DNA of 64,000 nucleotides, taken from assembly GCA_050633585.1 (NCBI GenBank), contig JBOEGT010000051.1:15232-79231 (forward strand), given 5' to 3'. The notes beneath the pieces are model-generated. The model ran no database searches, was not told where the DNA came from, and worked only from the letters and a program-made list of their open reading frames with translations. The position numbers were made by a program, and so were the translations under genes. Of the stretch, positions 28,108 to 36,014 are shown piece after piece. The DNA is from CALKZN01 sp050633585. GTDB lineage: Bacteria > Pseudomonadota > Gammaproteobacteria > Arenicellales > Arenicellaceae. Position 1 is the stretch's first letter. Each line of letters opens with the position of its first letter.

Positions 28108-28449
28108 GTTTTATAGGTGTTTTACGAAGGTAAATGTGCGCTTCAGCGTGTTGGTGTTGTTGTTTTGCATTGATACAAATAGATGCCTGTGAAGGATAAC
28201 AAAAAATAGTCGTGGTTAGTGTCTATTGAACGTTAATTTTTATCCCAAAGATATCTCGTAAAATAAGATTATTATCACTTTTTCCGATATTTAGGCTTTT
28301 ATTTGAAGGCTTGATGGCTCACTGCTTGTGAGCGAACAGTCAAATAACAGCAGACCTAAAGGTTAGCCGAAAACTTACCGATAACTAGTATAATTTGATT
28401 GACTCTATCGGGCTATAATGTGTGTGTCTACAGCCTAAAACTTAAATTT
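28108..28449. other. Divergent intergenic region between tsaE and queG
   Basis: About 340 bases if queG starts at the GTG at 28450. On the plus strand it holds two TATAAT hexamers, at 28389-28394 and 28414-28419, near the queG start; neither has a good -35 element at 16-18 bases. A small hairpin (GCTCAC/GTGAGC with a five-base loop) lies at about 28316-28332. No reading frame or RNA gene is evident. Confidence 0.45.
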
Positions 28450-29532
28450 GTGAAAGAAATACAGGGTCACCCTAAAGGTTTTACAGAATCTAATATCAAT
28501 AACTTACAACCTCAAATTGAAACACTGGCGTTTGATTTAGGTTTTGACGCTATTGGCTTTAGCGATATTGACCTTGCTGAACACGAACAGCATTTGTCTA
28601 CATGGTTAGAAAAAGGCTTTCATGGTGAAATGGAATATATGCATCGCCACGGTACTAAGCGTTCTCGGCCAAATGAGCTGGTTGAGGGTACCTGTTCGGT
28701 TATTTCAGTTCGGCTAGATTATATGCCAGAGAGTAAAAAAGACAGCGAGCAAGCACTAAACGCCTCAGAAAAAGGTTTCATTTCTCGCTATGCCCTAGGC
28801 CGTGATTACCACAAGTTGATGCGTAATCGCTTACAAAAATTAGCCACTCAGATTCAGGAAATTATTGGTGAATTCGGATATCGAGTTTTCACAGATAGTG
28901 CTCCTGTATTAGAGAAAGCGTTAGCAGAAAAATCTGGATTAGGTTGGATTGGTAAACATAGCAATGTGATTCAAGAAAAAACCGGTTCTTGGTTTTTCTT
29001 AGGAGAGATATTCACCAATTTACCATTTACACCAAGCACAAAGTCTGAAAATCATTGTGGCAGCTGTCAAAAATGTATTGATATTTGCCCGACTCAAGCT
29101 ATCGTTGGACCTTACCAAGTAGATGCAAGGCGTTGTGTTTCCTATCTAACTATTGAGCTCAAAGATGCTATTCCTATAGAGTTTCGCAAGGCTATGGGGA
29201 ACCGTATTTATGGTTGTGATGATTGTCAATTAGTCTGCCCGTGGAACAAATTTGCACAACTTACTCGTGAGGCTGATTTTGCGCCGCGGCACCAATTAGA
29301 CAATGAAACTTTACTGAATCTTTTCTCATGGGATGAGGAAACTTTCCTAAAGAAAACAGAAGGCAGCGCTATTCGTCGAATTGGCCATGAGCGTTGGCAA
29401 CGAAATATTGCAGTTGCCCTTGGCAACGCGCCTAAGAGCAATGAACTGATGAACGCATTAAAGAAACAGCGTGATGTGTGCTCTGATATGGTTAGAGAAC
29501 ATATTGATTGGGCGATAGCTCAGCACAATTAA
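28450..29532 (+). CDS. queG: Epoxyqueuosine reductase QueG
   Basis: About 360 residues from GTG 28450. Upstream in-frame starts exist (GTG 28420, TTG 28399), but 28399 and 28420 lie within or beside the candidate -10 hexamers. No start has a clear ribosome-binding site, so the exact N-terminus is open. Conserved segments are HGEMEYMHRHG, SAPVLEKALAEKSGLGWIGKH, a ferredoxin-like motif CGSCQKCIDICPTQA, and CDDCQLVCPWN for the second 4Fe-4S cluster. QueG uses cobalamin and two 4Fe-4S clusters to reduce epoxyqueuosine to queuosine in the wobble position of tRNA. Divergent to tsaE, as in many relatives. Confidence 0.93.
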   Translation: MKEIQGHPKGFTESNINNLQPQIETLAFDLGFDAIGFSDIDLAEHEQHLSTWLEKGFHGEMEYMHRHGTKRSRPNELVEGTCSVISVRLDYMPESKKDSEQALNASEKGFISRYALGRDYHKLMRNRLQKLATQIQEIIGEFGYRVFTDSAPVLEKALAEKSGLGWIGKHSNVIQEKTGSWFFLGEIFTNLPFTPSTKSENHCGSCQKCIDICPTQAIVGPYQVDARRCVSYLTIELKDAIPIEFRKAMGNRIYGCDDCQLVCPWNKFAQLTREADFAPRHQLDNETLLNLFSWDEETFLKKTEGSAIRRIGHERWQRNIAVALGNAPKSNELMNALKKQRDVCSDMVREHIDWAIAQHN

Positions 29533-29593
29533 CTCGCCTAAAATTATTCTCACACTCAATAGACCTTAACGCCATAAAGGGATTACGGATAAT

Positions 29594-29607
29594 ACCTTTT
29601 AAAAGGT
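29594..29607. repeat. Perfect 14-bp palindrome upstream of the ECF sigma gene
   Basis: ACCTTTTAAAAGGT reads identically on both strands. It lies about 60 bases after the queG stop and 177 bases before the sigma factor start. It could be an operator for a dimeric regulator or a chance AT-rich palindrome. No T-tract follows, so it is not a convincing terminator. Confidence 0.4.
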
Positions 29608-29783
29608 CAATTCTTCATTGTAAATATACCCCCCTAGATACACGTCTTTTGCGTGCTTAGTCTCCTTATTTAATTATTTATAATTATTCAGAAAAAATGC
29701 AATCAAATCATAGTTGAGTTCGTCTTATAGGTAAGTTCAAGCAGTACTTCGATTAACTCATACTATTCAGGAACAACATTCGC

Positions 29784-30278
29784 ATGAGCGAAATTACAGA
29801 CGATTTACTGCAACATGGTTTTAGATATGCATATTCACTTTGCCATCAAACGGCTGATGCAGAAGACCTAGTTCATGATGCTTGGCTGAAGCTATTAACG
29901 AGCAATAAAAAAGTGAGTAAAGGGCTATTGTTTTCGAGCATTCGTAATCTCTTTATTGATCAATATCGTCGAAGTAACTTAATTAATATTGATATCGATT
30001 TACAGGTCAATGAGCTGCCTATGCATGACGTGAATGACGAATTACTAGTCTCTAAAGATGCGTTACAACATGCATTGAGCTTGCTTAGGGCAAGTGAGAG
30101 AGAAGTTTTATTTCTACACAGTGTTGAGGGTTATACAGCAAGTGAGATAGCTAAATTAACAAAATCTAGCCGAGGTACCGTACTTAGTTCATTGTTTCGT
30201 AGTAAACGTAAATTAAAAAAAATATTAAATAACCATGAAGCGAAACCATTAAGTGCTGTTTCAGGAGAACGCTCATGA
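29784..30278 (+). CDS. ECF-type RNA polymerase sigma factor
   Basis: 164 residues. Region 2 (about 9-65) contains RYAYSLCHQTADAEDLVHDA followed by WLKLL, the usual -10 recognition and core-binding segment. Region 4 (about 100-155) holds an HTH with VEGYTASEIAKLTKSSRGTV followed by LSSLFRSKRKLKK. No region 1 or 3 is present, which defines the extracytoplasmic function class. ATG 29784 is preceded by AGGA. Its stop overlaps the next start (ATGA), a coupling typical of sigma/anti-sigma pairs. Its target promoters and signal are unknown. A class with a DoxX gene downstream points to redox or envelope stress, as an inference from context only. Confidence 0.9.
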   Translation: MSEITDDLLQHGFRYAYSLCHQTADAEDLVHDAWLKLLTSNKKVSKGLLFSSIRNLFIDQYRRSNLINIDIDLQVNELPMHDVNDELLVSKDALQHALSLLRASEREVLFLHSVEGYTASEIAKLTKSSRGTVLSSLFRSKRKLKKILNNHEAKPLSAVSGERS

Positions 30279-30910
30279 GCATGATGGACTTATTACTAAA
30301 AGACTTCTATCAAGAGCAATCACTATCAAGCGAAAAACTAGAGTCGATTAAAAGCAGCATGCTCGATGAATCGAAAAATAAAGACACCATTCATCAAGCT
30401 GAAGTCACTAATAGCCGTGTTGCAAATCCCTCTTCATATCAACACAACAGTCGTCAAAACATGCGTAAGGGGTTTTTTACACTTGCTTTTATTCTAGTAA
30501 TGCTAATTCCTTTAGCGTTAGTTATAAATACAGGCAAACAAAAACATCGGCTTATAAATGAAATTGTTTTAAACCACCAGAAACCCTTTATTGCGGATGT
30601 TGTTGGGTCTGATTTTGTAAAAATACAGAATGACTTAAGCGCTGTAAATTTTGACATTAATGTTCCTGTTCATATTCGCGGAAAGTATCACTTATTAGGA
30701 GCGCGTTACTGCTCTCTTGCGAATCAATTAGCCATTCAATTGCAGTTATTAGATAAAAAAACGCAGAAAAAAAGTTCGCTATTTATCACGCCACTATCAG
30801 AAGAAGTTCGCCCCTTCTCTAGTAATGTTAATAATGGTGTGAATTACGCATCACACTACTGGTCCAATCAATCATTGTTTTATGCGCTGCTAAGTGAAAA
30901 CACTTTATAG
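30275..30910 (+). CDS. Putative membrane-anchored anti-sigma factor
   Basis: 211 residues, not recognised by family. The N-terminal 65 residues are charged and probably cytoplasmic (LLLKDFYQEQSLSSEKLESI). One membrane segment lies at about 66-86 (GFFTLAFILVMLIPLALVIN) and is followed by an exported domain of about 125 residues with LGARYCSLANQLAIQLQLL. No HxxxCxxC zinc motif of the ZAS anti-sigma domain is present. The start overlaps the sigma factor stop by four bases, and this topology next to an ECF sigma is the basis for the call. A second ATG two codons on (30281) is an equally good start. Confidence 0.65.
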   Translation: MSMMDLLLKDFYQEQSLSSEKLESIKSSMLDESKNKDTIHQAEVTNSRVANPSSYQHNSRQNMRKGFFTLAFILVMLIPLALVINTGKQKHRLINEIVLNHQKPFIADVVGSDFVKIQNDLSAVNFDINVPVHIRGKYHLLGARYCSLANQLAIQLQLLDKKTQKKSSLFITPLSEEVRPFSSNVNNGVNYASHYWSNQSLFYALLSENTL

Positions 30911-30955
30911 CAGGCATGACTCATTTCTATTACTTTACTTCACATAGAGGTCTAT

Positions 30956-31897
30956 ATGACATTTTTACAGGCATTATCCAATTTACAGTCAAGCAATGCG
31001 TCCAAAAGCTTTTCAAGCAGTAATACTGCTTTCCTGCTGAGGATAGGTTTAGGAATGGTATTTATTATTGGGGGGTACAATAAACTGAGTCAGTTATTAG
31101 ACCCAGACCGAGCTGCCGCTATTGTCTCAAGTTATATGGGAGCATCAGGGTATATTAATGAATTCTTTTCTATTTATTTGTTTAGTGAGAATTCTTTATT
31201 AACGCCATGGGCTTTTTTAACTGCATTATCCAGCTTTGAGCTATTCAGTGGTATTGCTTTACTGATAGGTTTAATGGTTCGCCCACTCGCCTTAATTTAT
31301 GCATTTTTGCTGTGGACGTTCGTATTTTCCTTGCCAGTGGTGACAACACCTGGTGTTGAGTTAGCTATTAAGACTTACACTTCTCCTGCAATGTTTGTGC
31401 AAATGAGAGACATTGCTCTTTCAGGATTGATGTTTGTCTTGTATCAACTTGGTTCTGGTAGGTATAGCGTTGATAGCCAAATATTAGTGAATGGAGTCAC
31501 TTCAGAAAATGTCGACTGGAATAAACTTGGATTGTTACTAAGGTTATCACTTGCAGCACCGTTTTTGATTGGTGGATTTTTTGGAACATTTGAAAAAATC
31601 GCAACTTTTGCGACACCCCAATATATTTTATTAGCTGTAGGCATTCTACTATTGCTGGGCATTCAAGTACGAATAGTCGGTGCTATTGTGGTAGCTATTA
31701 TATTTTGGTATATGTTCCAAAAACTAAATTTAGACAAGTCAATGATTGCTAACTTAAATGGATTTAAACGTGAATTTGCTTTTTTTGCCGCTGGAATGAT
31801 TGTTGTTTTACGAGGAACGGGCAATGCATATACACCCACAGATATCATTGGCAGAATTAAGTATGCCCTAGGTAGGTCTTCGCAAGTTTCTATTTAA
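30956..31897 (+). CDS. DoxX-family membrane protein with two DoxX-like repeats
   Basis: 313 residues, strongly hydrophobic, with about eight membrane segments. Two similar halves are visible: LLRIGLGMVFIIGGYNKL near residue 27 and LLRLSLAAPFLIGGFFGTFEKI near residue 193 both match the first helix of DoxX proteins. Single-domain DoxX proteins have about 130-170 residues. Members have been linked to thiosulfate:quinone oxidoreductase, thiol or redox stress and membrane redox complexes, but this one cannot be assigned. AGAGG precedes the ATG by a normal spacing. It lies 45 bases after the anti-sigma candidate and is probably part of the same transcript. Confidence 0.8.
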   Translation: MTFLQALSNLQSSNASKSFSSSNTAFLLRIGLGMVFIIGGYNKLSQLLDPDRAAAIVSSYMGASGYINEFFSIYLFSENSLLTPWAFLTALSSFELFSGIALLIGLMVRPLALIYAFLLWTFVFSLPVVTTPGVELAIKTYTSPAMFVQMRDIALSGLMFVLYQLGSGRYSVDSQILVNGVTSENVDWNKLGLLLRLSLAAPFLIGGFFGTFEKIATFATPQYILLAVGILLLLGIQVRIVGAIVVAIIFWYMFQKLNLDKSMIANLNGFKREFAFFAAGMIVVLRGTGNAYTPTDIIGRIKYALGRSSQVSI

Positions 31898-31910
31898 TAT
31901 AAAACGTCGT

Positions 31911-31934
31911 TAAGGCCTAACGTTTTAGGCCTTA
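31911..31934. terminator. Inverted repeat between convergent genes, possible bidirectional terminator
   Basis: TAAGGCCTAA (31911-31920) and TTAGGCCTTA (31925-31934) form a perfect 10-bp stem with a four-base loop (CGTT). It lies between the DoxX gene (plus) and the HglS-like gene (minus), which converge with only 40 bases between stops. There is no long T-tract on either side, so intrinsic termination may be partial. Confidence 0.55.
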
Positions 31935-31937
31935 ATA

Positions 31938-33332
31938 CTAGTATAAATAACTAGCAATAGATCGAATGAGATGTTCTTGGCCTAAGCCTACTAATGCATT
32001 TTCTAGGCTGTTCCGTTGGGATCTCTCATAGAGTTTTTGCTCATTAATCACTTCAACTCCCAGCGCTTTTTCAAATGTTTTTTGATTAGATTCTTGCGAA
32101 TAATGGGATTGTGCATTTGAACTCAAATTAGATCGAAAAATTCCAGCGGCAGAAACAGGTAAAAAATCCTCATAGGTTTGTGGCGAATATGCTAATGCTC
32201 CAGATTGAATTAATTCTTCTATACTTTTCGCCGATTCATGCAATGAGTGTTTTGAAGTCTGGTGGTAAGTAAAAAAAGCTAACCTTTGTTGGCGTAATTC
32301 TTCAAAAGTATCCGGGAAAGATCTGAACTGTGTCGTTAACTCTTCCGAATAAACGCTTTTTTTCTTATGTGACTGCTCAAGAGTTGTGTCTAATAATTGA
32401 TCGTAAAGTTGTCGTCCTTTGGTCGTCAGTGCGATGCCACGTTGTTCAATTTCGCCGAAACGAGCTGTATGCGAACCTTCAATTTTTACTCCATTTTCGT
32501 CAGTAAAAAAAACCTTTTCTTGCAATGCTTTAAAAGACGTTTGTCTTAGCAAAAGCGCTGTGTTTCTCTGAGGTGGGCCTTCGATGGTTGCTTTAGGAGA
32601 CATGCCGCGTGTAGGCATTTTTTTTTGAATGGTTTCTATATCCAGTGTTCGTGGGGTCAGATGGTTAATATGAGGTCCTTGAAAACAAACGACATCAGCA
32701 ACCAGGCTATGCACATTGTTAAGTTGATTGTAGGTGTTTGATGACACGGTAGTATCAGAGTGCCATCGAAACGTTTCTATAGCCTCATGGACAAACTCGG
32801 TCGCTTCACTCATTGATAATCCGTCACGCGTTTCAGCGGTGTTGATGAGTTCTAATGCGCGTTGCGTAATGATTTGTCTGTTGGATAAAAGCTGTTCTGC
32901 TTGTTGTGCTAATTGGCGATCTTCAATTAACTCTAACCTAAGCAATGAGGTAAATACCCTGAAAGGGTTTCGATTCAGTGCCGATGTTGTGATGGGCCGA
33001 AACGCTGTGGAGTGCACTGGAAGGCCTGCTATTGAGAGGTCGTAATAACTAACAGGGAACATTCCCATCACGGCAAACAAACGGCGAGTATTGAACAATT
33101 CTTTTGCTGAACCAAGGCGAATTGCCCCGTGCCTTTCAATATTCAAGCGGTCTAAATTGCCATCACGCTTCATTTTAGCTTTCAATGCAGGATTCTTTTT
33201 CAGTACCTCATTATTGACGTCTTTGACGAGGTTAATCAAATCTCCATATTGAGGTACTTCAGATCGATACATGTCCGAAATAGCTGATGAAAAAAGCGTT
33301 CGAATATCATTTGGATCTGCTTTTGATGGCAC
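31938..33332 (-). CDS. 2-oxoadipate dioxygenase/decarboxylase family protein (HglS/YdcJ, DUF1338)
   Basis: 464 residues from a GTG start at 33332 with AAAGG nine bases upstream. The sequence matches the YdcJ/HglS family from end to end: EVPQYGDLINLV, NIERHGAIRLG (H68, R72), YYDLSIAGLPVHSTAFRP, ADVVCFQGPHINHLTPRTLD (H221, H224) and HTARFGEIEQRG. The His and Glu residues in these segments are the expected metal and substrate ligands. In Pseudomonas putida HglS converts 2-oxoadipate to 2-hydroxyglutarate in D-lysine breakdown; Escherichia coli YdcJ is close. No other lysine-catabolic gene lies nearby. It follows an unknown gene by 11 bases and is surely co-transcribed with it. Confidence 0.88.
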   Translation of the reverse strand: MPSKADPNDIRTLFSSAISDMYRSEVPQYGDLINLVKDVNNEVLKKNPALKAKMKRDGNLDRLNIERHGAIRLGSAKELFNTRRLFAVMGMFPVSYYDLSIAGLPVHSTAFRPITTSALNRNPFRVFTSLLRLELIEDRQLAQQAEQLLSNRQIITQRALELINTAETRDGLSMSEATEFVHEAIETFRWHSDTTVSSNTYNQLNNVHSLVADVVCFQGPHINHLTPRTLDIETIQKKMPTRGMSPKATIEGPPQRNTALLLRQTSFKALQEKVFFTDENGVKIEGSHTARFGEIEQRGIALTTKGRQLYDQLLDTTLEQSHKKKSVYSEELTTQFRSFPDTFEELRQQRLAFFTYHQTSKHSLHESAKSIEELIQSGALAYSPQTYEDFLPVSAAGIFRSNLSSNAQSHYSQESNQKTFEKALGVEVINEQKLYERSQRNSLENALVGLGQEHLIRSIASYLY

Positions 33333-33343
33333 AGGAAAAGCCT

Positions 33344-34225
33344 TTATTCTTTTATGTAAAGCCGACTTTCAACTTCAATTTTATGTAAGCCCATTAATGT
33401 ATTTGAAAGTTGAGCATATCGTTTAACCATTTGCTGTATTGGCCGTGGCAGTTTTTTGATGATAGTTAAATGTTCTGATTGCTTGGCTGTGACAACGCCC
33501 ATCGTCCATGCTTCAGCGATGAGAGGAAAGTCATCGTTAAAATGATGATATTTCCGTTCATACTTTTTCTTTAACTGTCGATTCAGCCAAACTAAACCTT
33601 CATGGGTGATGTTGTTAGATTTTTTTTCGATAAATTCTTTTTTATTTTCTCGTATATAAGTATCGGCACTCTTAATGTACTTCAGGTCATCTTCAACTTT
33701 TATCCAATCTTCTTGAGAAAGCTTAGCGTGGTTTAAATAAAGTCCGCGTAATACTAGAGCAAGTCGATCAAGGTGGTTTGCTTGGAATCTTAGTGCATTG
33801 CTTTTATCTAAATTCTTTTTCTTGAATAGACTTGGCTTTGCTTCAATTTTGTCGGCTAATAAGTGAGTGAGCTCTGCGGTAGTATTTACGCTAATGGATA
33901 AAAAGCTAAAAACAGGGACAAATTCGTTATAACTGCGACGAAACACTTCTTTCAAGCGTGTTTCAACCATCGAAAATTGTGTTTTATTTAATCCCCAGAT
34001 GTAGTTTATTTCTTTGGAATTCTTAGGAACAAAATACAGTATCGACTTTTCAGCGAGTTCAAGCATTGAATTCACTTTGGTCTTGTCAGATAAAACAGTT
34101 TGAAACGACTCTAAGGAAACTGTTTCCGACACAATAGTTTGTGTTAATTCAGCTTCAATTAAACTGTCACCCATTTCTAAAAACGATGGGCCTACTTCTA
34201 AATCATTATTCATATAGTGTTGCAT
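33344..34225 (-). CDS. Protein of unknown function, upstream of the HglS-like gene
   Basis: 293 residues that I do not recognise. It is predicted soluble: no signal peptide, no membrane segment, mostly helical and rich in Lys, Glu and Leu, with several basic stretches (KKKYERKYHHF, KKKNLDKSN) and LTIIKKLPRPIQQMVKRYAQ near the C-terminus. No nucleotide-binding or metal motif stands out. A second ATG four codons downstream (34213) is an alternative start. It lies 208 bases after orn and 11 bases before the HglS-like gene, and the ribosome-binding site of the latter sits across its stop codon, so translational coupling is likely. Confidence 0.75.
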   Translation of the reverse strand: MQHYMNNDLEVGPSFLEMGDSLIEAELTQTIVSETVSLESFQTVLSDKTKVNSMLELAEKSILYFVPKNSKEINYIWGLNKTQFSMVETRLKEVFRRSYNEFVPVFSFLSISVNTTAELTHLLADKIEAKPSLFKKKNLDKSNALRFQANHLDRLALVLRGLYLNHAKLSQEDWIKVEDDLKYIKSADTYIRENKKEFIEKKSNNITHEGLVWLNRQLKKKYERKYHHFNDDFPLIAEAWTMGVVTAKQSEHLTIIKKLPRPIQQMVKRYAQLSNTLMGLHKIEVESRLYIKE

Positions 34226-34433
34226 TGATTGCTTGAATAGCGACTACCACTATTTTTTTATTATTTTTAATAGCCATATAACTCACTTATAGAGTGAATT
34301 ATATTTTCATAGGTTTTTGCCCTTCCTTCTCCTTAGACTACTAGAAGAGTGCAACGCATTTAAAAATTAAACTAGAAGGACAGGCTAAAATCTATTCTAT
34401 AAAAGAAAAAATATCAATCAAATCAACAGTTTT

Positions 34434-34991
34434 TTACTCATATTCGGGTTCTTCAAACATGAACTGACGATAAAAACGCAGTTCTTCGATTGATTCTCTA
34501 ATATCATCGAGTGCTTGATGTGTTGAACGCTTACTAAAGTTTTGTAGTACTTCAGGATTCCATGATTTGAATAATTCCTGCACTGAACTGACATCGATAT
34601 TTCTGTAATGAAGCCATTCCGATAGCTCAGGCATGTATTTATATAGAAATCGCCTATCTTGGCATATGCTGTTGCCGCACAAGGGAGCCCTGCCTTTAGG
34701 TGTGTAACGTTGAATAAAATCCAATGTTTCTATTTCAGCTTGACGCTCTGTTATTTTAGAGCGTTTCACGCGATCTACTAAGCCTGTCTTTGAATGAGTG
34801 CGTGTATTCCATTCATCCATTCCATCGAGTAGTTCCTGTGGTTGATGAATAGCAATGACAGGCCCCTCGGCGACAATTTTCAGTTCACGGTCAGTAATGA
34901 TTGTTGCCATTTCAATGATTCGATCATGTTCAGGCTTTAAACCTGTCATTTCGAGATCCATCCAAACTAAATTATTGTAATCTTGCGCCAT
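34434..34991 (-). CDS. orn: Oligoribonuclease
   Basis: 185 residues of the DEDDh exonuclease family: LVWMDLEMTGL (first Asp and Glu), ICQDRRFLYKYMPEL (third Asp region) and HQALDDIRESIEELRFYR (catalytic His and Asp). Orn degrades very short RNAs, including linear pGpG from cyclic-di-GMP turnover, to mononucleotides. It lies 54 bases after recR on the same strand, and may be the last gene of the dnaX-ybaB-recR unit or have its own promoter. Confidence 0.96.
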   Translation of the reverse strand: MAQDYNNLVWMDLEMTGLKPEHDRIIEMATIITDRELKIVAEGPVIAIHQPQELLDGMDEWNTRTHSKTGLVDRVKRSKITERQAEIETLDFIQRYTPKGRAPLCGNSICQDRRFLYKYMPELSEWLHYRNIDVSSVQELFKSWNPEVLQNFSKRSTHQALDDIRESIEELRFYRQFMFEEPEYE

Positions 34992-35045
34992 ATGTTAATC
35001 CACTGTGTTCAATCGACTAGGTCATCATTGCCTAGTGATTTAATA

Positions 35046-35648
35046 TTAAATTTTCTTTCGATCTCGAAATGCTTGAGCAACCGTTGCTTGGTCCATATAT
35101 TCAAGTTCACCGCCAACAGGAACCCCTCGAGCAAGTCTTGTTATGATTAAGCTTGGGTATAAGTCCTGCAACAATGCATATAAATAGTCGGCGGTTGTTT
35201 CTCCTTCAACTGTCAAATTCGTAGCAATCACAACTTCGTTAACAGCACTACCGTTTAACCTGCTCACTAAGCGTTCTATGGCCAGTTTTTCAGGGCCAAT
35301 CCCATCTAATGGCGATAAGGCTCCCATTAAAACAAAATAATACCCGTTGAAAGCGCCAACTTGTTCTATAGCTGATAAATCAGCCGGTGTTTCAACAATG
35401 CAAAGCGTTTGTTTGTTTCTCTTTTCTGAACTGCATATTGAGCATATTTCTTGCTCTGATAGAGTATTACAAAGCGAGCAATGGCCAATATTATTTAAAG
35501 CAAATTGTAGTGCTTCAGAAATGGCTTCAGCTCCAGCACGGTCGCGTTCAAGTAAATGAAAGGCCATGCGTTGGGCTGTTTTTGGGCCTACGCTCGGCAA
35601 GCATTTCAATGCGTTTTGAAGCGCTTCAATAGCCTTTGCATTTGACAT
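35046..35648 (-). CDS. recR: Recombination mediator protein RecR
   Basis: 200 residues. A helix-hairpin-helix near the start (LKCLPSVGPKTAQRMAFHLL) is followed by a zinc finger CSLCNTLSEQEICSIC near 57-72 and a Toprim domain with IVETPADLSAIEQVGAFNGYY. RecR works with RecF and RecO to load RecA on gapped DNA. It lies 23 bases after ybaB, in the standard dnaX-ybaB-recR order. Confidence 0.97.
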   Translation of the reverse strand: MSNAKAIEALQNALKCLPSVGPKTAQRMAFHLLERDRAGAEAISEALQFALNNIGHCSLCNTLSEQEICSICSSEKRNKQTLCIVETPADLSAIEQVGAFNGYYFVLMGALSPLDGIGPEKLAIERLVSRLNGSAVNEVVIATNLTVEGETTADYLYALLQDLYPSLIITRLARGVPVGGELEYMDQATVAQAFRDRKKI

Positions 35649-35671
35649 GGATAACGTGACTATGTCAATCG

Positions 35672-35989
35672 TTAAAAAGGCATCCCTGGCATTCCGGCAA
35701 GGCCACCAGCCAAACCAGACATTTTTTCCTCTGTGGTTGATTCGACTTTCTTAACGGCGTCGTTTACTGCGGCGGCAATTAAGTCTTCAACAATTTCTTT
35801 TTCATCTTCAAATAACTCTTGATCTATATGAACTTTGCGAACGTCATAACGACATGTCATCGTTAAACTTACCAAGCCGCCGCCAGCACTACCCGTGACT
35901 TCAATGTCTGCGAGTTCCGCTTGGGCTTTTTTCATATTTTTTTGCATGGCTTGCGCCTGCTTCATAATATTTCCTAAACCACCTTTCAT
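35672..35989 (-). CDS. ybaB: YbaB/EbfC family nucleoid-associated protein
   Basis: 105 residues. The typical opening GGLGNIMKQAQAMQKNMKKA and helical N-terminus lead into the central strand segment EVTGSAGGGLVSLTMTCRYDV and a Gly/Met-rich C-terminus (GLAGGLAGMPGMPF). The protein is a small dimeric DNA-binding factor. It lies between dnaX and recR, with 25- and 23-base gaps, which is its usual place. Confidence 0.95.
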   Translation of the reverse strand: MKGGLGNIMKQAQAMQKNMKKAQAELADIEVTGSAGGGLVSLTMTCRYDVRKVHIDQELFEDEKEIVEDLIAAAVNDAVKKVESTTEEKMSGLAGGLAGMPGMPF

Positions 35990-36014
35990 ATCAATACCTT
36001 ATATCTAAATTTTA

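Noticed and set aside
28316..28332. GCTCAC/GTGAGC hairpin between tsaE and queG as an RNA element
   Set aside because: Isolated six-base stem with no T-tract or further structure.
28399..28419. TTGACT and TATAAT as a queG promoter pair
   Set aside because: The spacing is only nine bases, incompatible with a sigma-70 promoter.
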